64,000 nucleotides of DNA, taken from positions 215,001 to 279,000 of the forward strand of contig NW_026251403.1 in the NCBI RefSeq assembly GCF_025118155.1, read 5' to 3'. This document shows, piece after piece, positions 48,603-60,326 of the stretch (position 1 is the first letter of the stretch; each line of letters opens with the position of its first letter). Position numbers and translations under genes: made by a program. This stretch comes from Cokeromyces recurvatus. Lineage: Eukaryota > Mucoromycota > Mucoromycetes > Mucorales > Mucoraceae. The notes below the pieces were generated by a model. The model was given only the letters and a program-made list of their open reading frames with translations. It was not told where the DNA came from and searched no databases.

Positions 48603-50938
48603 TTGTATAACAATAATATGTAATACAACTTTTTTTTTTTAATAAAAGCTCATCATATTCGGAACTGACTTGCATCCTCCATGCATAGCAAATCTTACTT
48701 TTTTTATTGAGTCCATCTCATTATCTACTTTAACGTATTTATGTATAGAATAAGAAGCTTGTAAATCTTTATTTTTTTTTTAAAAAAAAAGAAAAGAAAA
48801 AGAAAAGAGAAAAGTAATAGACCAACAACATAGTACAGAAGGTCAATATTAAATTAAAACGATTACACAAAACCTGACGGGAAAATGTATCTTATGCTGT
48901 GCAAGTATATCTTTATTATACTTGCATTTTTTACCAATATAAGATTAAACGCTTTAAATGATGGTTATAGACATTTAATTCTATTATAAGCATTCATAAT
49001 AACTCTATTTTTATTCTATTACAAACACATGTAATTTTTAGAATAATGTAGTTGAACCTATCTATGACATCTATTGTTCTACCTTCCTTGTATAACTTTT
49101 GAAATTGTTTACTACAAAATAATCAATTACAAGGAATAAAATACTATAAAAGGACGTAAATGAATTATCAACTACACAAGTCAGAACAGTCTTTCATATA
49201 TGTAAATGTCTTTTTCAAGAAAAGACTATTTTAATCATACTTTTCGATCTACTGCTATAAAAAGCATACCATAAAAGTTCTTTTAATAGAAGTTGAATAG
49301 TACTTGACATAAGTTCTTGATAGTATTTATGACAGGTCTAATAGACTATGTTTGTCATGCATATAAATGTAAAGCCTAGATATTATATATAATGACGATA
49401 GCTATAGTATATGACATCTAAATAACATCTAATAAATATTCTCTTTAATCCTTTACCTTTATTTAATTTCCAAGATATTAGTGGTAGGAACTAATTTATC
49501 TGCTATTCTATGTATTCTTAGTCTATCCATTTTTTTTTTATTTTGCTTTATTTTATTCTATTTTTTTTTCCTACTGTTTAGTAATATACTTACCACCTTG
49601 TAATAACTGTTGCTCTTCTTAATAGTTATTGAAAATAAGCTTTACATATTTTTTTTTAAAAAAAAAGTGAATAATATTCACATTATCTTTGTTCATATAT
49701 CATCTGACGAGAAGATATTCATTCCTATCTATTGCATATCTCTTATCTTTTGTTGCTCAATGTCTCCTTTATTCATAGTTTATCATCTACAAGGTCTATT
49801 ATACGCTATAAAGTGAAGGATATAAAATACGTTTATAAAGTTATCATAAATATACTATGTTAGGATAGGTATATTTGACAGTGAATCACATGTTCTTTAT
49901 TACTGAATAAATTTTGAATGGCAGAGGAAGACCCTTCATTATCACACGAGATTTTCAACAATAAACATGCTATTATTTTTTTTTCTTTACTTTAGTGAGT
50001 CAACTTATAGATGCTCATAAACGGACAAAAAGAAACCCCCTCCTCCCACCACTACTATATCCACCGTCAATGAAATACTATAAATATCTAAATATGTCTT
50101 TGGGTGTGTAATAGATCGATAAAAGAGTTACATAAACTGATTAATAGATACCAAAATAAAGATTGTTATAAGAAAGTTCATTAATGTATTAGAGAGAAAC
50201 TATTAACAGTTAGCTGGGCGCCATCAATAAAATATGAATACACATACAATATATGAAGGAAAGAAGAAGAAAGTAATAATTATGACTTTGTATGTCATAT
50301 AGGGATAGAAATGATTTTTCTTATTACTTTATGTAAATTATATCATTCATATATATTGTCATGGTATAATAAGTCATCATTTATGATACTAATTCATATA
50401 CAAACTATCATCTGAATAGAGAGTCGTAGTACATAATGCTTTAGAGAGAACAAGTCATCATACTATCAAATGGATGATCTTATACATATAAAACAACTGT
50501 AGTAAAGAAGTTGAATTTAATAATAATAATAATAAAAACTAAGGAGGAAATAAGGGGTAAGTAAATTATTATCTAATTTGACATTTTAGTTTACAAAGCA
50601 TAAGCATTCATTACATTTCTATATCCAATGACTCATTTATTACTACTAGGCTTTATAAATTAGGTTGTTTATAAAAAAAAAAAAAAGAAAAAAAAAACTT
50701 TAATTAGTGTTTTACAATGCGCGGATGACACACAAAAAAAAAAAAAAAAAAAAAGAGAGGATCTTTAAAATGATCTTACTTTTTTTATTTTTTTTATTTT
50801 CTACCTTTTTATTTTTTTTCCCCCCTTTTTTTATTTTTTTTTATTTTTATTAGTTAAGAAAAGGCAAGAAATTCTGCAAAATCAGTAGAAAAAACAAAAT
50901 CAACAGAAAAAAAAAAAACTTGTCTGTTTAAGTTTATT
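48509..50938. other. Long AT-rich intergenic region
   Basis: No gene recognised over 2.4 kb. It includes T-run/A-run junctions at 48570-48602, 48772-48790 and 49650-49668, and poly-A/T tracts before 50939. Confidence 0.45.
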
Positions 50939-51516
50939 ATGCGAATTCCATCAGGATGCTCTAAATTAGAAACGGCAACTATTGTTGATAAAGTGAAAGG
51001 ACTAATATTCGGTTTGTTTTCATCTTTGAAGCTTTCTTTTTATAACTACATTTTCCTAAAGCATTTCTTTTTCTTTGTCAGGCGCTATCTTGGGTGATAG
51101 TCTTGGGTTAGCTACTGAAGGATTAACTCGGTCAGAAATAAGTAATTTTTATGGTAAAGGTCCTATACGATTCGGTATGGATGAAGGTGGTATTCCTTTT
51201 TATCGTGACGAGTATAGATCTAAATTTGAAGAAAAGTAATATTTATATATGACAGACTTGGAGGAGGGGTTTTTTTCGTCTTAACTAATACATATATATA
51301 ATAGTGACTTTGGAGATGATGCTGAACAAGTGTTACTAGTCATGGAATCTTTATTGGAAAATGGAGGTCACTTTTTATCAAAAGATTTCGCTTTAAGACT
51401 TTTTAATTATCATTTACATGGTATTAAAAATTTGAATAAACTCCCAATGGGTATGAATGCAACAAATCAAGCTGTTTTAGCAAGTCCAATTTTTAAAACG
51501 AGTCCTGTAAATATAC

Positions 51517-51558
<42 letters not shown>

Positions 51559-52531
51559 AAATACACACACACACACACACACAATTATATGACTAATTCT
51601 CTAATTATAATGACAATAGCAACAAGCTGCTGCTGAAGTTTGGAAAACTAAAAATAACCTGAGAGGTGCTAATGGCGCATTAGTTAGGGCTCCTTTATTA
51701 GGTATCCTTAAATTTTGGGATGGTACTACTGTGATTGAAAATACGACAGAATGCTGTCGTGTTACCCATCCTGATCCACGTTGTATGATATCATGTGTTA
51801 TAGTTTCTACTTTAATAGCAAGGTATTTACAAGTAATATGAAGCAGTTATACATACATACATAATTCATTCAAAAAGCTTTTTTTTTATTTTATTTTATT
51901 TTATTTTTTTCTTTTATTTTATTTTATATTTTAAAAAATTGACAGATTATTAAGAGGACAAGATCTTGAATTAGAAATAAAAAATCAACCACCGACAGTG
52001 AGGAATAAAAATCACCAGCTTCTTATTGACAGCAATGACAAACAAAACGGTTGTTTTATAGATTCACTCTCAGTGAATGATCGACTTCAAGCACTAGTTA
52101 AAAATGTCATAGAGACTAATAAATCAATGCTTATTTCTCCTCATTCAGATCCTTTATTTATAACTCCAGAAACGAATTTAGATCAAATGCAAAACTATTA
52201 TTATCAACTTGTAGATTATTGCGTACCTCGTTCTTTAAGCGAATTAGACCTTGATAATAGCGAAAATGATCGGAATACATTTAAATGTCTAAGCGCCGCC
52301 TTATATTGTTTAACACGAGAGGTACCTCCTGAATCTGAAACGGAATATTTTAAAAGAATGTTAATGGATATCGTGATGCAAGGAGGTGAAGCTGATACAA
52401 ATGCTGCTACTGCAGGTGCTTTATTAGGTGCACGTTTTGGTTATAGTCAATTGCCTACTGAATGGGTAGTTGGTTTGAAACGATGGGAATGGCTTGAAGA
52501 TAGAGTAGATGAATTTTGCGCTTTACTTTAA
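50939..52531 (+). CDS. ADP-ribosylglycohydrolase-family protein (DraG/ARH-like)
   Basis: Five exons join in frame (50939-51011, 51082-51235, 51305-51506, 51620-51822, 51946-52531) to 405 residues. Family motifs are GLIFGAILGDSLGLATEG, then DFGDDAEQVLLV, CCRVTHPDPRCMIS and GGEADTNAATAGALLGARFG near the C-terminus, which is the usual order. Enzymes of this family remove ADP-ribose from proteins or small molecules using two Mg2+ ions. Two ligand motifs deviate: the usual T-D-D-T is G-D-D-A here, and the usual G-D-A-D-T-N is G-E-A-D-T-N. So activity may be altered. Intron 3 holds a T-run/A-run junction followed by a (CA)n repeat. It is cytosolic by default, with no targeting signal seen. Confidence 0.85.
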
Positions 52532-52671
52532 TTGTTTATTTTTTACTTTATAATCTTTGTTCTAATAACATTCATACACTTTATACTACATTAAAATCAA
52601 AAACAATATCATAGACTTATTTGATGTAAAACAGGTAGAAAAAAAAAGATATATGGTATGTATAAAAATTA

Positions 52672-52709
<38 letters not shown>

Positions 52710-52989
52710 GTTACTGTCCTCTAATTAAATCGCTGCTATCATAGAGAAAGATAATAGAGATAAGACTAATTCTACTTTTTTTATATATCTAAAAAAAAAA
52801 TAAAAAAAAATAACAAACAAACAAATCTTGTATATATCCTGCTTTTAAATTAAAATATGTCCAAGCTTTGCTACACTAGAATAACTAAAGATAACTATTA
52901 ATAAATGTTTTATATACTAAACTAAAAACTCGTATTACTGTGGATTCCTCGGGATAATTGTCTTATTAAATGCATAAAAAGTTCCTGAT
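52532..52989. other. Intergenic, AT-rich
   Basis: 3' flank of the glycohydrolase gene with a T run at 52675-52708. No gene seen. Confidence 0.4.
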
Positions 52990-53314
52990 ATGGATGATAT
53001 AAGTAAAACATGCATATTATGTTTCAGTAAAGATGATATACTACAAGGTTAGGGTACCTCTTTTTTTTTAAAAAAAAAATCATCATCATTGATTTTATTC
53101 ATATTTTGTTAACTTTTAGATAAGAAAGAAGAGTATAAAGGGTATATGTTCTGCCTATAAAAAAATAAAATCTTTACGAGGAGAAATAAATAAGCTGATA
53201 ATATTACAGAATACAACAATAAATGAAATGAAAAAGTACAAACATATAATAACAAACCATGACTTAACAATAAGTAATGCACATATTCATAAGCCTAATG
53301 GCATTATTAAGTAG
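52990..53314 (+). pseudogene. Possible zinc-finger/coiled-coil gene relic
   Basis: ATG at 52990 opens MDDISKTCILCFSKDDILQ to a GT donor at 53048. An acceptor at 53119 continues DKKEEYKGYMFC in frame, then a stop. One base over, the frame continues YKKIKSLRGEINKLIILQNT on to a stop at 53314. The pieces look like one ancestral C-x2-C protein followed by a helix, now split by a frameshift. The family is not identified. Confidence 0.35.
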
Positions 53315-54394
53315 CTCAGGTCTTGAGAGTGTTTATGTACATAATTTCTATTCTTATTGTCTAAATCCAATTTTATAAATTGACTTTGATCGGCTGTCAA
53401 GGGCAAAGTTAAGTGTAGCAAATTCTTTGATATTTTTTTTTTTTACTTCGTACTTGAAAGACTATAGCAACAAGCTAAAACCCTTATTTTGTTGAATTAT
53501 ATTATTATTTATTCAGAAAAGCTAGCCATACGTAAAAAAAAAAATCGATATGAAAAAAAGAAAAATTCCTTCAGAATGCAAAATCATTTGCTTACCATGA
53601 CTATCTAGTGGGATACCATACTCTGGCTCATGTCAACAGTACGAGCTTATTAAAACCTTTATCATATATTGCCTCAGTCGACATCCTTATTTACATGTTC
53701 TTATAATTATTGATGACACTATCTTCGTATATCCTAATGATGCTCTCTAGACTAGCAAGTTAGAAAACTTATTGGTAAACGCTACAATTTATTGATCTGA
53801 TAAAGGATTATATGGCTATTAAGTCATAAACATTGTATAACTATTCATTGTGCCTTTCATTCTATAGCAACAAATACTTTAAATATATTATATGTACTCT
53901 CCTCCCTTCACTTTACCTTTGTTCTTTCATATATTCTCTTGTACCTAAAAGGGAGGCTATGGATTTGTATATATTTTATTATATATATTGAACTAATCCA
54001 GACGAATTTGGTAAAATAAAATATCCACTCTCCATTTGGACATATAATAAATAAAGTTTATTATTATTATTATTATTATTTTAAAAAAAAAATCATTCAC
54101 AATTATTACATCTATTCACATAATTAATCAAAGGCTGATAGATGATACAAGCTTTCTTTTGCAATCATTTACAATTATACTATTGTACAGAATAGCTTCT
54201 CACTGTCTTTTGTATATTCATTTATTTATCACAAATTTAAGCTAATACTATTCAAGTTATCTTGTAGATATGATTTCTACTTGATGCTAATGCATAATTA
54301 TGTAATAATAATAATGACAGCAGTTATAGAATTATATCATAGGAATGACAATAGTTTATGAATTATACTTGCAGCTTTACATATATGGTTTAGC
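53315..54394. other. Intergenic, AT-rich
   Basis: No gene supported. One long frame with a single stop (53550-53748) could be chance. Confidence 0.4.
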
Positions 54395-55588
54395 GGTATA
54401 CACATACGATTAAGCAATAATTTTTATTTAAAAATACATGACCCCATTTGAGCACGAGATGTTATTAAATACATCAAATTTGCTCGGGCCGGATCAGTTT
54501 AAAGGGATAAGGAACGAAAAAAAAACCCTCTTTAGGAGCAAGAGGAAAAATATAAAGAAAAGGAAGGGTGTGATAGGTGTAATGTAAAAAATTATACAGG
54601 TAGTGTAGGAGTAGGAGGAAACCAATCTAAGAGACGTTGACCAGAATTGGGTGGGGGTAGGAAGAATCGGCTTATTATGTTGTAACTGGTCAAGTTTATG
54701 AAGGATAAAGCAGATAGAGGGCCATCAAATGTGCCAAGGGGTAACGGAATGAGATGAGGCAGGTTTCTTGGTGGGAAGTTGATTAAGAAGGAAGTACAGG
54801 GGATCTTCTATAGTTTCAGGCAACTGTAACCAACGGTGCATTTGGAGACATATGACTGCATGTTGTCGAGTGAGGCGTTGAGAGGGATGAGTGGGGCAGT
54901 ATGTGAAGTAACTGTTTGGGAACCATCCAAGCTGCCGACGTATGCATCGACTGCGTTCAACAAAGGACATCGGTAACCAAAGGATAGGATCTATAGATAT
55001 AGTAGGCCTGCAAAGAGAGAGGAGTGTAGAGTTATTTAGAGCACTACGACGTGTATTTAAGTTATCTTGTAAAAAATTGCTGTTGTAACTTTCTAAATCG
55101 TTTGTGATCTAAGGAGTGTAGTTTGGGGGTGACAGGCCTTCCACAGTGGAGTTTTAGATAGCGTATACCATTGTGATCTGCTTGACGAGGTTCGGATGTG
55201 GGGTAATAGTTTCGTAAGAAGAGCATCGTCAGGCAAGGAGAGGGAGCGTAGTAGGAATTTAGCTAGTAATATATGATACCTTTCTTTCATCGAAGGGAGA
55301 CGAGTTAAGTGAAACATAAGTTGGACAGAGGAGTGAGTGGAGCCACCGAAGAGTCTTCGAATGCATTGTTTTTGAGCATCTTTGAGTTTGTTGTATAAGA
55401 ATGAGGTGAACTTGTTGATGGCTAGACCGTATTCAAGTTGGGAGCGGACCATTTGGACATAGAAGCGAGAGGAAAGAAATTTGGTAAAGCCCGTGTGATT
55501 AACGCTTGTTGCTGATAGTTGATTCATAGTAGCTATAGATTTTGGTTGTGTTGACAGAAATCAATTCGCTTGAATGGTATACACATAC
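54395..55588 (-). mobile_element. 5'-truncated LINE (non-LTR retrotransposon) fragment 1
   Basis: On the minus strand, 55527-55093 encodes SRFYVQMVRSQLEYGLAINK and KDAQKQCIRRLFGGSTHSS, the region just after the reverse transcriptase in mucoralean LINEs. After a frameshift near 55090, 54970-54725 encodes RSRCIRRQLGWFPNS and a CPTH-x8-H-x4-C-x3-H zinc-knuckle-like motif. The 3' untranslated tail runs to 54407 and ends TTAATCG. A 12-bp GGTATACACATA lies on both sides (54395-54406 and 55577-55588), as expected for a target-site duplication. Confidence 0.7.
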
Positions 55589-56301
55589 GATTAAACATTT
55601 TTTATTTTTATTATTTTTATAAATTAAAATTTATAAAGCGACCTATGGGCGCATAATATCTTTGTTATATTGGATTGCCCAGGTTAGTTCAAATTATGTG
55701 AAAAAAGTATCTAAAAACCCTCTTATGGGACAAGAGGTAAAAAGGTAAAGAAAAGGAAGAAGAAGAGAAGGTGAGAAAGAAAGGGGGGAATATTGCTAAC
55801 AAGTTTAAAGGGACAACCTAGTTGAGTCATTTCCTGCCTGGGTCAAGAAGTGGAGATAGTAGTTTATCGTGCATTAAGTAATCCATTTCCTGTAGAATGG
55901 TACACATAACTGGCCAGCGATAGAACCAAGCAGAAACATCCTGAGAATTTCTGTGCTTATGCTGAGGGAGATGATTTAAAAGAAAGGAAAGGGGATCTGC
56001 AATTGATTGTGGCAAGAATAAACGAGTGTGCATGTACAAGCATTTAGTGGCGTGTGACCGACTAAAGTATACATGAGGATGATATGGGCAGGCTTTAGGT
56101 ATTCTTCCGGGTAACGGACCAAGACGCCATCGAATAGTTCGACTACGCTCACTGTGTGTCATGGGTAACCAGAGTATCGGATCAATAATCAGATTAGGGC
56201 GGCAAGTGGAAAGCAAAACAGAATGTGTCTCGTCACGTAGTTGGTGAAAACTCTCTTCAAGAAATTCTTGACGATGTTTTCGAAAGGAGGGTATACACAT
56301 A
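55589..56301 (-). mobile_element. 5'-truncated LINE fragment 2
   Basis: On the minus strand, 56290-55827 encodes RSRTIRWRLGPLPGRIP, then CPYHPHVYFSRSHATKCLYM (zinc-knuckle-like) and ADPLSFLLNHLP, homologous to fragment 1. The ORF ends LLDPGRK and is intact over the part that is present. The 3' tail (55589-55800) ends TTTAATCG. It is flanked by GGTATACACATA at 55577-55588 and 56290-56301. Confidence 0.7.
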
Positions 56302-56508
56302 CGATTAAACATTTTTTTTTTTTTTTATTATTTTTATAAATTTAAAAAGCGACCTATGGGCACATAATATCTTTATTATATTGGATTGCCCAGGTCAGTT
56401 CAAATTATGTGAAAAAAGTATCTAAAAACCCTCTTATGGGACAAGAGGTAAAAAGGTAAAGGAAAGGAAGAAGAGAAAGTGAGAAAGAAAGGGGAGGGTA
56501 TACACATA
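56302..56508 (-). mobile_element. LINE 3'-tail fragment 3
   Basis: Only the untranslated tail is present. It is nearly the same as the tail of fragment 2 (AAGCGACCTATGGGCACATA against AAGCGACCTATGGGCGCATA on the plus strand). It is bounded by GGTATACACATA at 56290-56301 and 56497-56508. Confidence 0.7.
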
Positions 56509-56702
56509 CACTTTTTACACTTTGAATTCAGATGACGTTAGTTTTTTTTTAGACGAATTAAAAAGGAAATTCAGATAAAAAAAAAAGTTAGTTTTAGACG
56601 AGTTCCGACAAGAAATGATTCATACCTTTAAAAATGTAAAGACTGTTGAAAAAAAAAAAAAAAAAAAATTAACGTCGTCTGAATTCAAAGTAAAAATATT
56701 TA
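56509..56702. mobile_element. MITE sharing the Fanzor-transposon terminal repeats
   Basis: An element of about 195 bp whose ends are inverted copies: left ACACTTTGAATTCAGATGAC, right (reverse complement) TACTTTGAATTCAGACGACG. Both resemble the TIR of the Fanzor transposons (CTACTTCAAATTCAGACGAT). Inside it keeps AGACGAATTAAAAAGGAAAT, like the subterminal sequence of the large elements. No coding capacity. Confidence 0.6.
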
Positions 56703-57311
56703 ATAATTATAAACTTCTATCCTATTGCCATGATAATCCGATTGTCATCCCTGTTCTCACGATATCAATGACAAGAGGTGAACGCTTTCGTTGCGTGCGA
56801 TGGCGACTTGGTTGGTTACCTTTTGGTAAAACCCCAAGCCTGGCCCCTTCCACCCAAATGAACTCTTCACACGCTCATATAGTTTTTCTTGTTTGCATAT
56901 GCATAACCGCCTTCAAATGCCCCAGATCTATTGAAGATTCACTCTCTTATTTCTTGAACCTATTACCATCAATATTCCATACTAAGAAAGTGAGAAAATC
57001 AATTGATGTCTGGCTCATACGTCGGCCTTCCATATGTGTAATTCTGCTTGGAGATGGACTATCTTGCTTCACTCCCAAATCCCTGAACCCTCTGACCATC
57101 ATCTTCTTTCAATACAACAACGATTTTCTGATAATTAATTATCATCATTTATACATACACTTCAACATTTTCCCTTTTATCCCAAAAAGGTTTTTCTTTC
57201 CTTTTTTTTTTCCATAGCGATCTGATCAGGGCAAAACAGCATATATAAATGCAATGTGCTCATTGGTCATTTTTAATTTTTAAATAAAATTCTTCTTTAA
57301 TCGTAATTATA
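56703..57311 (+). mobile_element. 5'-truncated LINE fragment 4 (opposite strand)
   Basis: On the plus strand the frame gives GERFRCVRWRLGWLPFGKT, RSIEDSLSYFLNLLPSI and WLIRRPSICVILLGDGLSC, homologous to fragments 1 and 2, but the zinc-knuckle cysteines are partly lost. The tail (57217-57311) is of the second type, with GATCAGGGCAAAACAGC and ATTGGTCATTTTTAATTTTT, and ends TTCTTTAATCG. The N-terminal part of this frame (56615-56690) is MITE sequence, not LINE. Confidence 0.65.
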
Positions 57312-57363
57312 AACTGAGTTAAAAAAAATTCGTGTTGTCATTGACACGCGCTTTCTTTTTGGC

Positions 57364-57407
<44 letters not shown>

Positions 57408-57424
57408 TTCATGAACCTTTAACA

Positions 57425-59442
57425 ATGGCCAAAAAAGTCAATCAAAAAGAGGTAGTTGTAAAGACAAAATATCATCAAACGAGGTATTCTATAAACAATA
57501 AATTACACTATAGATAAGGATGATTAACTGTTCAATAAAGACTTTGTTTTTCTTCAACGCCTGTTACCAAAATAAGCCATGATTATGCAAATAGTTTAGA
57601 GAAATCTATACAAAACATGGAGATTAGTGTTAAGAAAAAAGAGTCTGTACATTCAGATCCTTGCAAAAATTGCAATGTAAGCATGTGTATGAAGACGAAC
57701 TTATAACTATATTATTAATTTTTTTTTGCAATTTAGGAATCAATACCAAGAATACAATGCACAGCTTTAAGAGAGGACTCAGATAAGCCATGCAATATTA
57801 GTTTTTGTGAGAACTGCATTATGAAAAAAGCGAATGAGAATTTAGAATGGATAAAGAATAATAAAGCCAGTTACATTGCTAAAAATGGTAAAACAATTCA
57901 ACATCGATCTGATCTAACAGGACTAAAATGGGCTTGTCTAATTTGCAGAGGTCTATGTGATTGCGAGTAAGGTTTTTTTTTTTCTTTTTTTTTTAAAAAA
58001 AAATTAACAAAATATATTAATGTTTATATTGTATAGATCATGTTCTAAAGAGTAACTTGTTGAAAATAAATGAAATAATAATAATAATACTCAATTCAAA
58101 AGTTAATCGTTATTCTTTAAATAGACTCAATCTTCCAAGATTATCATTTAACAAAAGAAAAACAACACCATGTCCAGATCTAAATGGCATTCAGTTGTTA
58201 TACTCTGAAGAAGAAATATGGACTCGTTTGCAGATTCGGGAATTTATTTTTCGTTTTGGAAGTCTATATGATTTTGACAGTCGATTAGTCAACAGTTTAC
58301 AAAATGTACAAGGTGACTGGAAGATTAAAAGATTAGGAGCATATATTGTGTGGAAATTTTTAATCATTTTAAATGGAAGTGGACACTATGAATTACTTGG
58401 TTCAGTAGAAGAAGAAAGTGTTCCACAGCGGGCACGAAGGATACTTAATGATTGGATGATGGAAAAGAAAATCTATAGACTCTATTTGGATGTAGTATCT
58501 AGACAACAAGCATTACTTGATATTTTGTTTCTGGAAGGAATGACAGGCAAACGATGGCAAGATATAGCTGAATTACTTGCATTAGCAAATCTGGATGATA
58601 TTCCTGTCCCTACGTCACGTGATATCAATCAATTAAACCCACATAATAAGAATAACAATAATGATGATGATTCCATGGATATAGATGATGATACTGAAGA
58701 GTTACAAAAAAGAATCAGGCGTTTTCAAAAATCAAGTCGAAGCTCTTCGCTTTTATCCACTCAGGACGAATTGAAAATGATTCATATGTTACTGGAATTG
58801 CTTTTGTTTGAAACACTGTCACGACACTCTTTGAACATGCCAAAAACAAAAGAGAATAAAGATATGGAATTAAATTTCAAAAAATATACAAAGGATTATC
58901 ATGTAGAAGAATCCAAGAAAAAAAGCCAACGCAATAGTTTATTAACACGTATCAGTCAGTTAAGGATGCTCAAAGGAAAAGAAGAAGATTTAAAGATGGC
59001 ACAGAGTGAGCTTGATTTATTAGAGACAGTGCTTCGTGATGATCGGATGGAATTTGAAAAGAAGAAGCTTGAATTAGCCATACATAATGCTAAGATACAA
59101 AAACGAATGGAAGCGATTGGACATGATAAGTTTGGCAATGAGTATTGGGTGTTTAGTGATATTTTAGATCATACAGCAAGTGATTATAGAAATAGTGAAC
59201 CTTATTGGGCCTATGGTATTATTCTTATTGGACCAGGCTATGATACAGAAAAGGAGACTACGAGATGGTGGTATATATCGGGCAAGAAAAATTTGACTAT
59301 GCTTATAGATTGGATTAAGCAGAATCAAGATAAAGATCAACCAACGCTGGCGATAGAAAGCTTTATAAATAAAATAAATCAGCGGGTTGAATATCTTACC
59401 TCCTTAGAATGGGTTGTTTATGGTGATGGGTTTTTCTCTTAA
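57425..59442 (+). CDS. zf-4CXXC_R1 (CDCA7-like) zinc finger + DDT/WHIM chromatin protein
   Basis: Five exons join in frame (57425-57483, 57541-57676, 57737-57966, 58037-58051, 58125-59442) to 585 residues; exon 4 is only 15 nt and supplies SCSK. Residues 55-150 form a cysteine-rich finger: DPCKNCN, IQC, KPCNISFCENC and WACLICRGLCDCESC, the CDCA7/R1 pattern. A DDT domain follows (IWTRLQIREFIFRFGSLYDF to VWKFLIIL), then an acidic Asp stretch, a coiled coil, and a WHIM-type motif HDKFGNEYWVFSD. CDCA7 activates the HELLS/LSH remodeller and is linked to DNA methylation, while DDT/WHIM domains occur in ISWI-type partners. A nuclear chromatin role is inferred. A T run of about 41 bases lies just before the start. 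Confidence 0.82.
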
Positions 59443-60293
59443 GAGTTCCAAAGAAGTTATATACCTTACAATAATAGAATAATAAACGCTTACTTGCTTG
59501 CTTATTTATTTATATACTTTCTTCAACACATTGTTTCCCTTGATTCTTGATACTTTTAAATGATATGTATGATATAAAGGAGAAGCATAGTCTATTAAAT
59601 GTGTATTTTAATGTTTGTTATCATTTAGAACTTTTCTTGTGTTTTTCAGCCATAATGTATTATGTATTCGATTTTATTAGTTGTTATTATGTAACGTTTA
59701 TGATACAAAATATATAATCTTTACATTATATTCTTATGTGTATATGTATATGTATATGCATATATAGAGAGGCTGCTATTACTGCTACTACTTTTATAGT
59801 AAATCTACTGAAATGATAATGGATAATTTTATTATTATGAAAAATAACAGACTCTTTTTTATACTGCATGTAGACAAGAGAGACAGGTGCTCAAATAGAA
59901 GAAACTTCAACAAGTGCAATCAAAGAACAAGTTCAAGATGCTTTTGACGGAAAAAATAATAAGAATAAGTACTATGTCCGTGCTCTCAATTATTCGAAAA
60001 GATATCCCATCTAATATGTCTCAATACTTTTCAAGAATTTTAAACTTTTGTTTTCACCACTAACAAATGTTTATTCATCATAAACTTGTACCTTTTGAAA
60101 ACAAAGGACTTCATTATCTTTTCAAAACCCTAAACAAAGATGGGAAGGATAATAAATGGATACCTATCTTTATATTAATTCTGAATGTATTTCTATGAAA
60201 ACAGGGAGCTCCTATAGAGAAAACCCATTCGTTATCATATTTTTAAACTAGAATTTGTACATTAGCTACTCCTCTATTTGTCTCTATCTTTCC

Positions 60294-60326
<33 letters not shown>

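Noticed and set aside
53550..53748. Frame of about 66 codons with one stop (SGSCQQYELIKTF...)
   Set aside because: No family resemblance and no splice signals; likely chance, though a rel-ic cannot be excluded.
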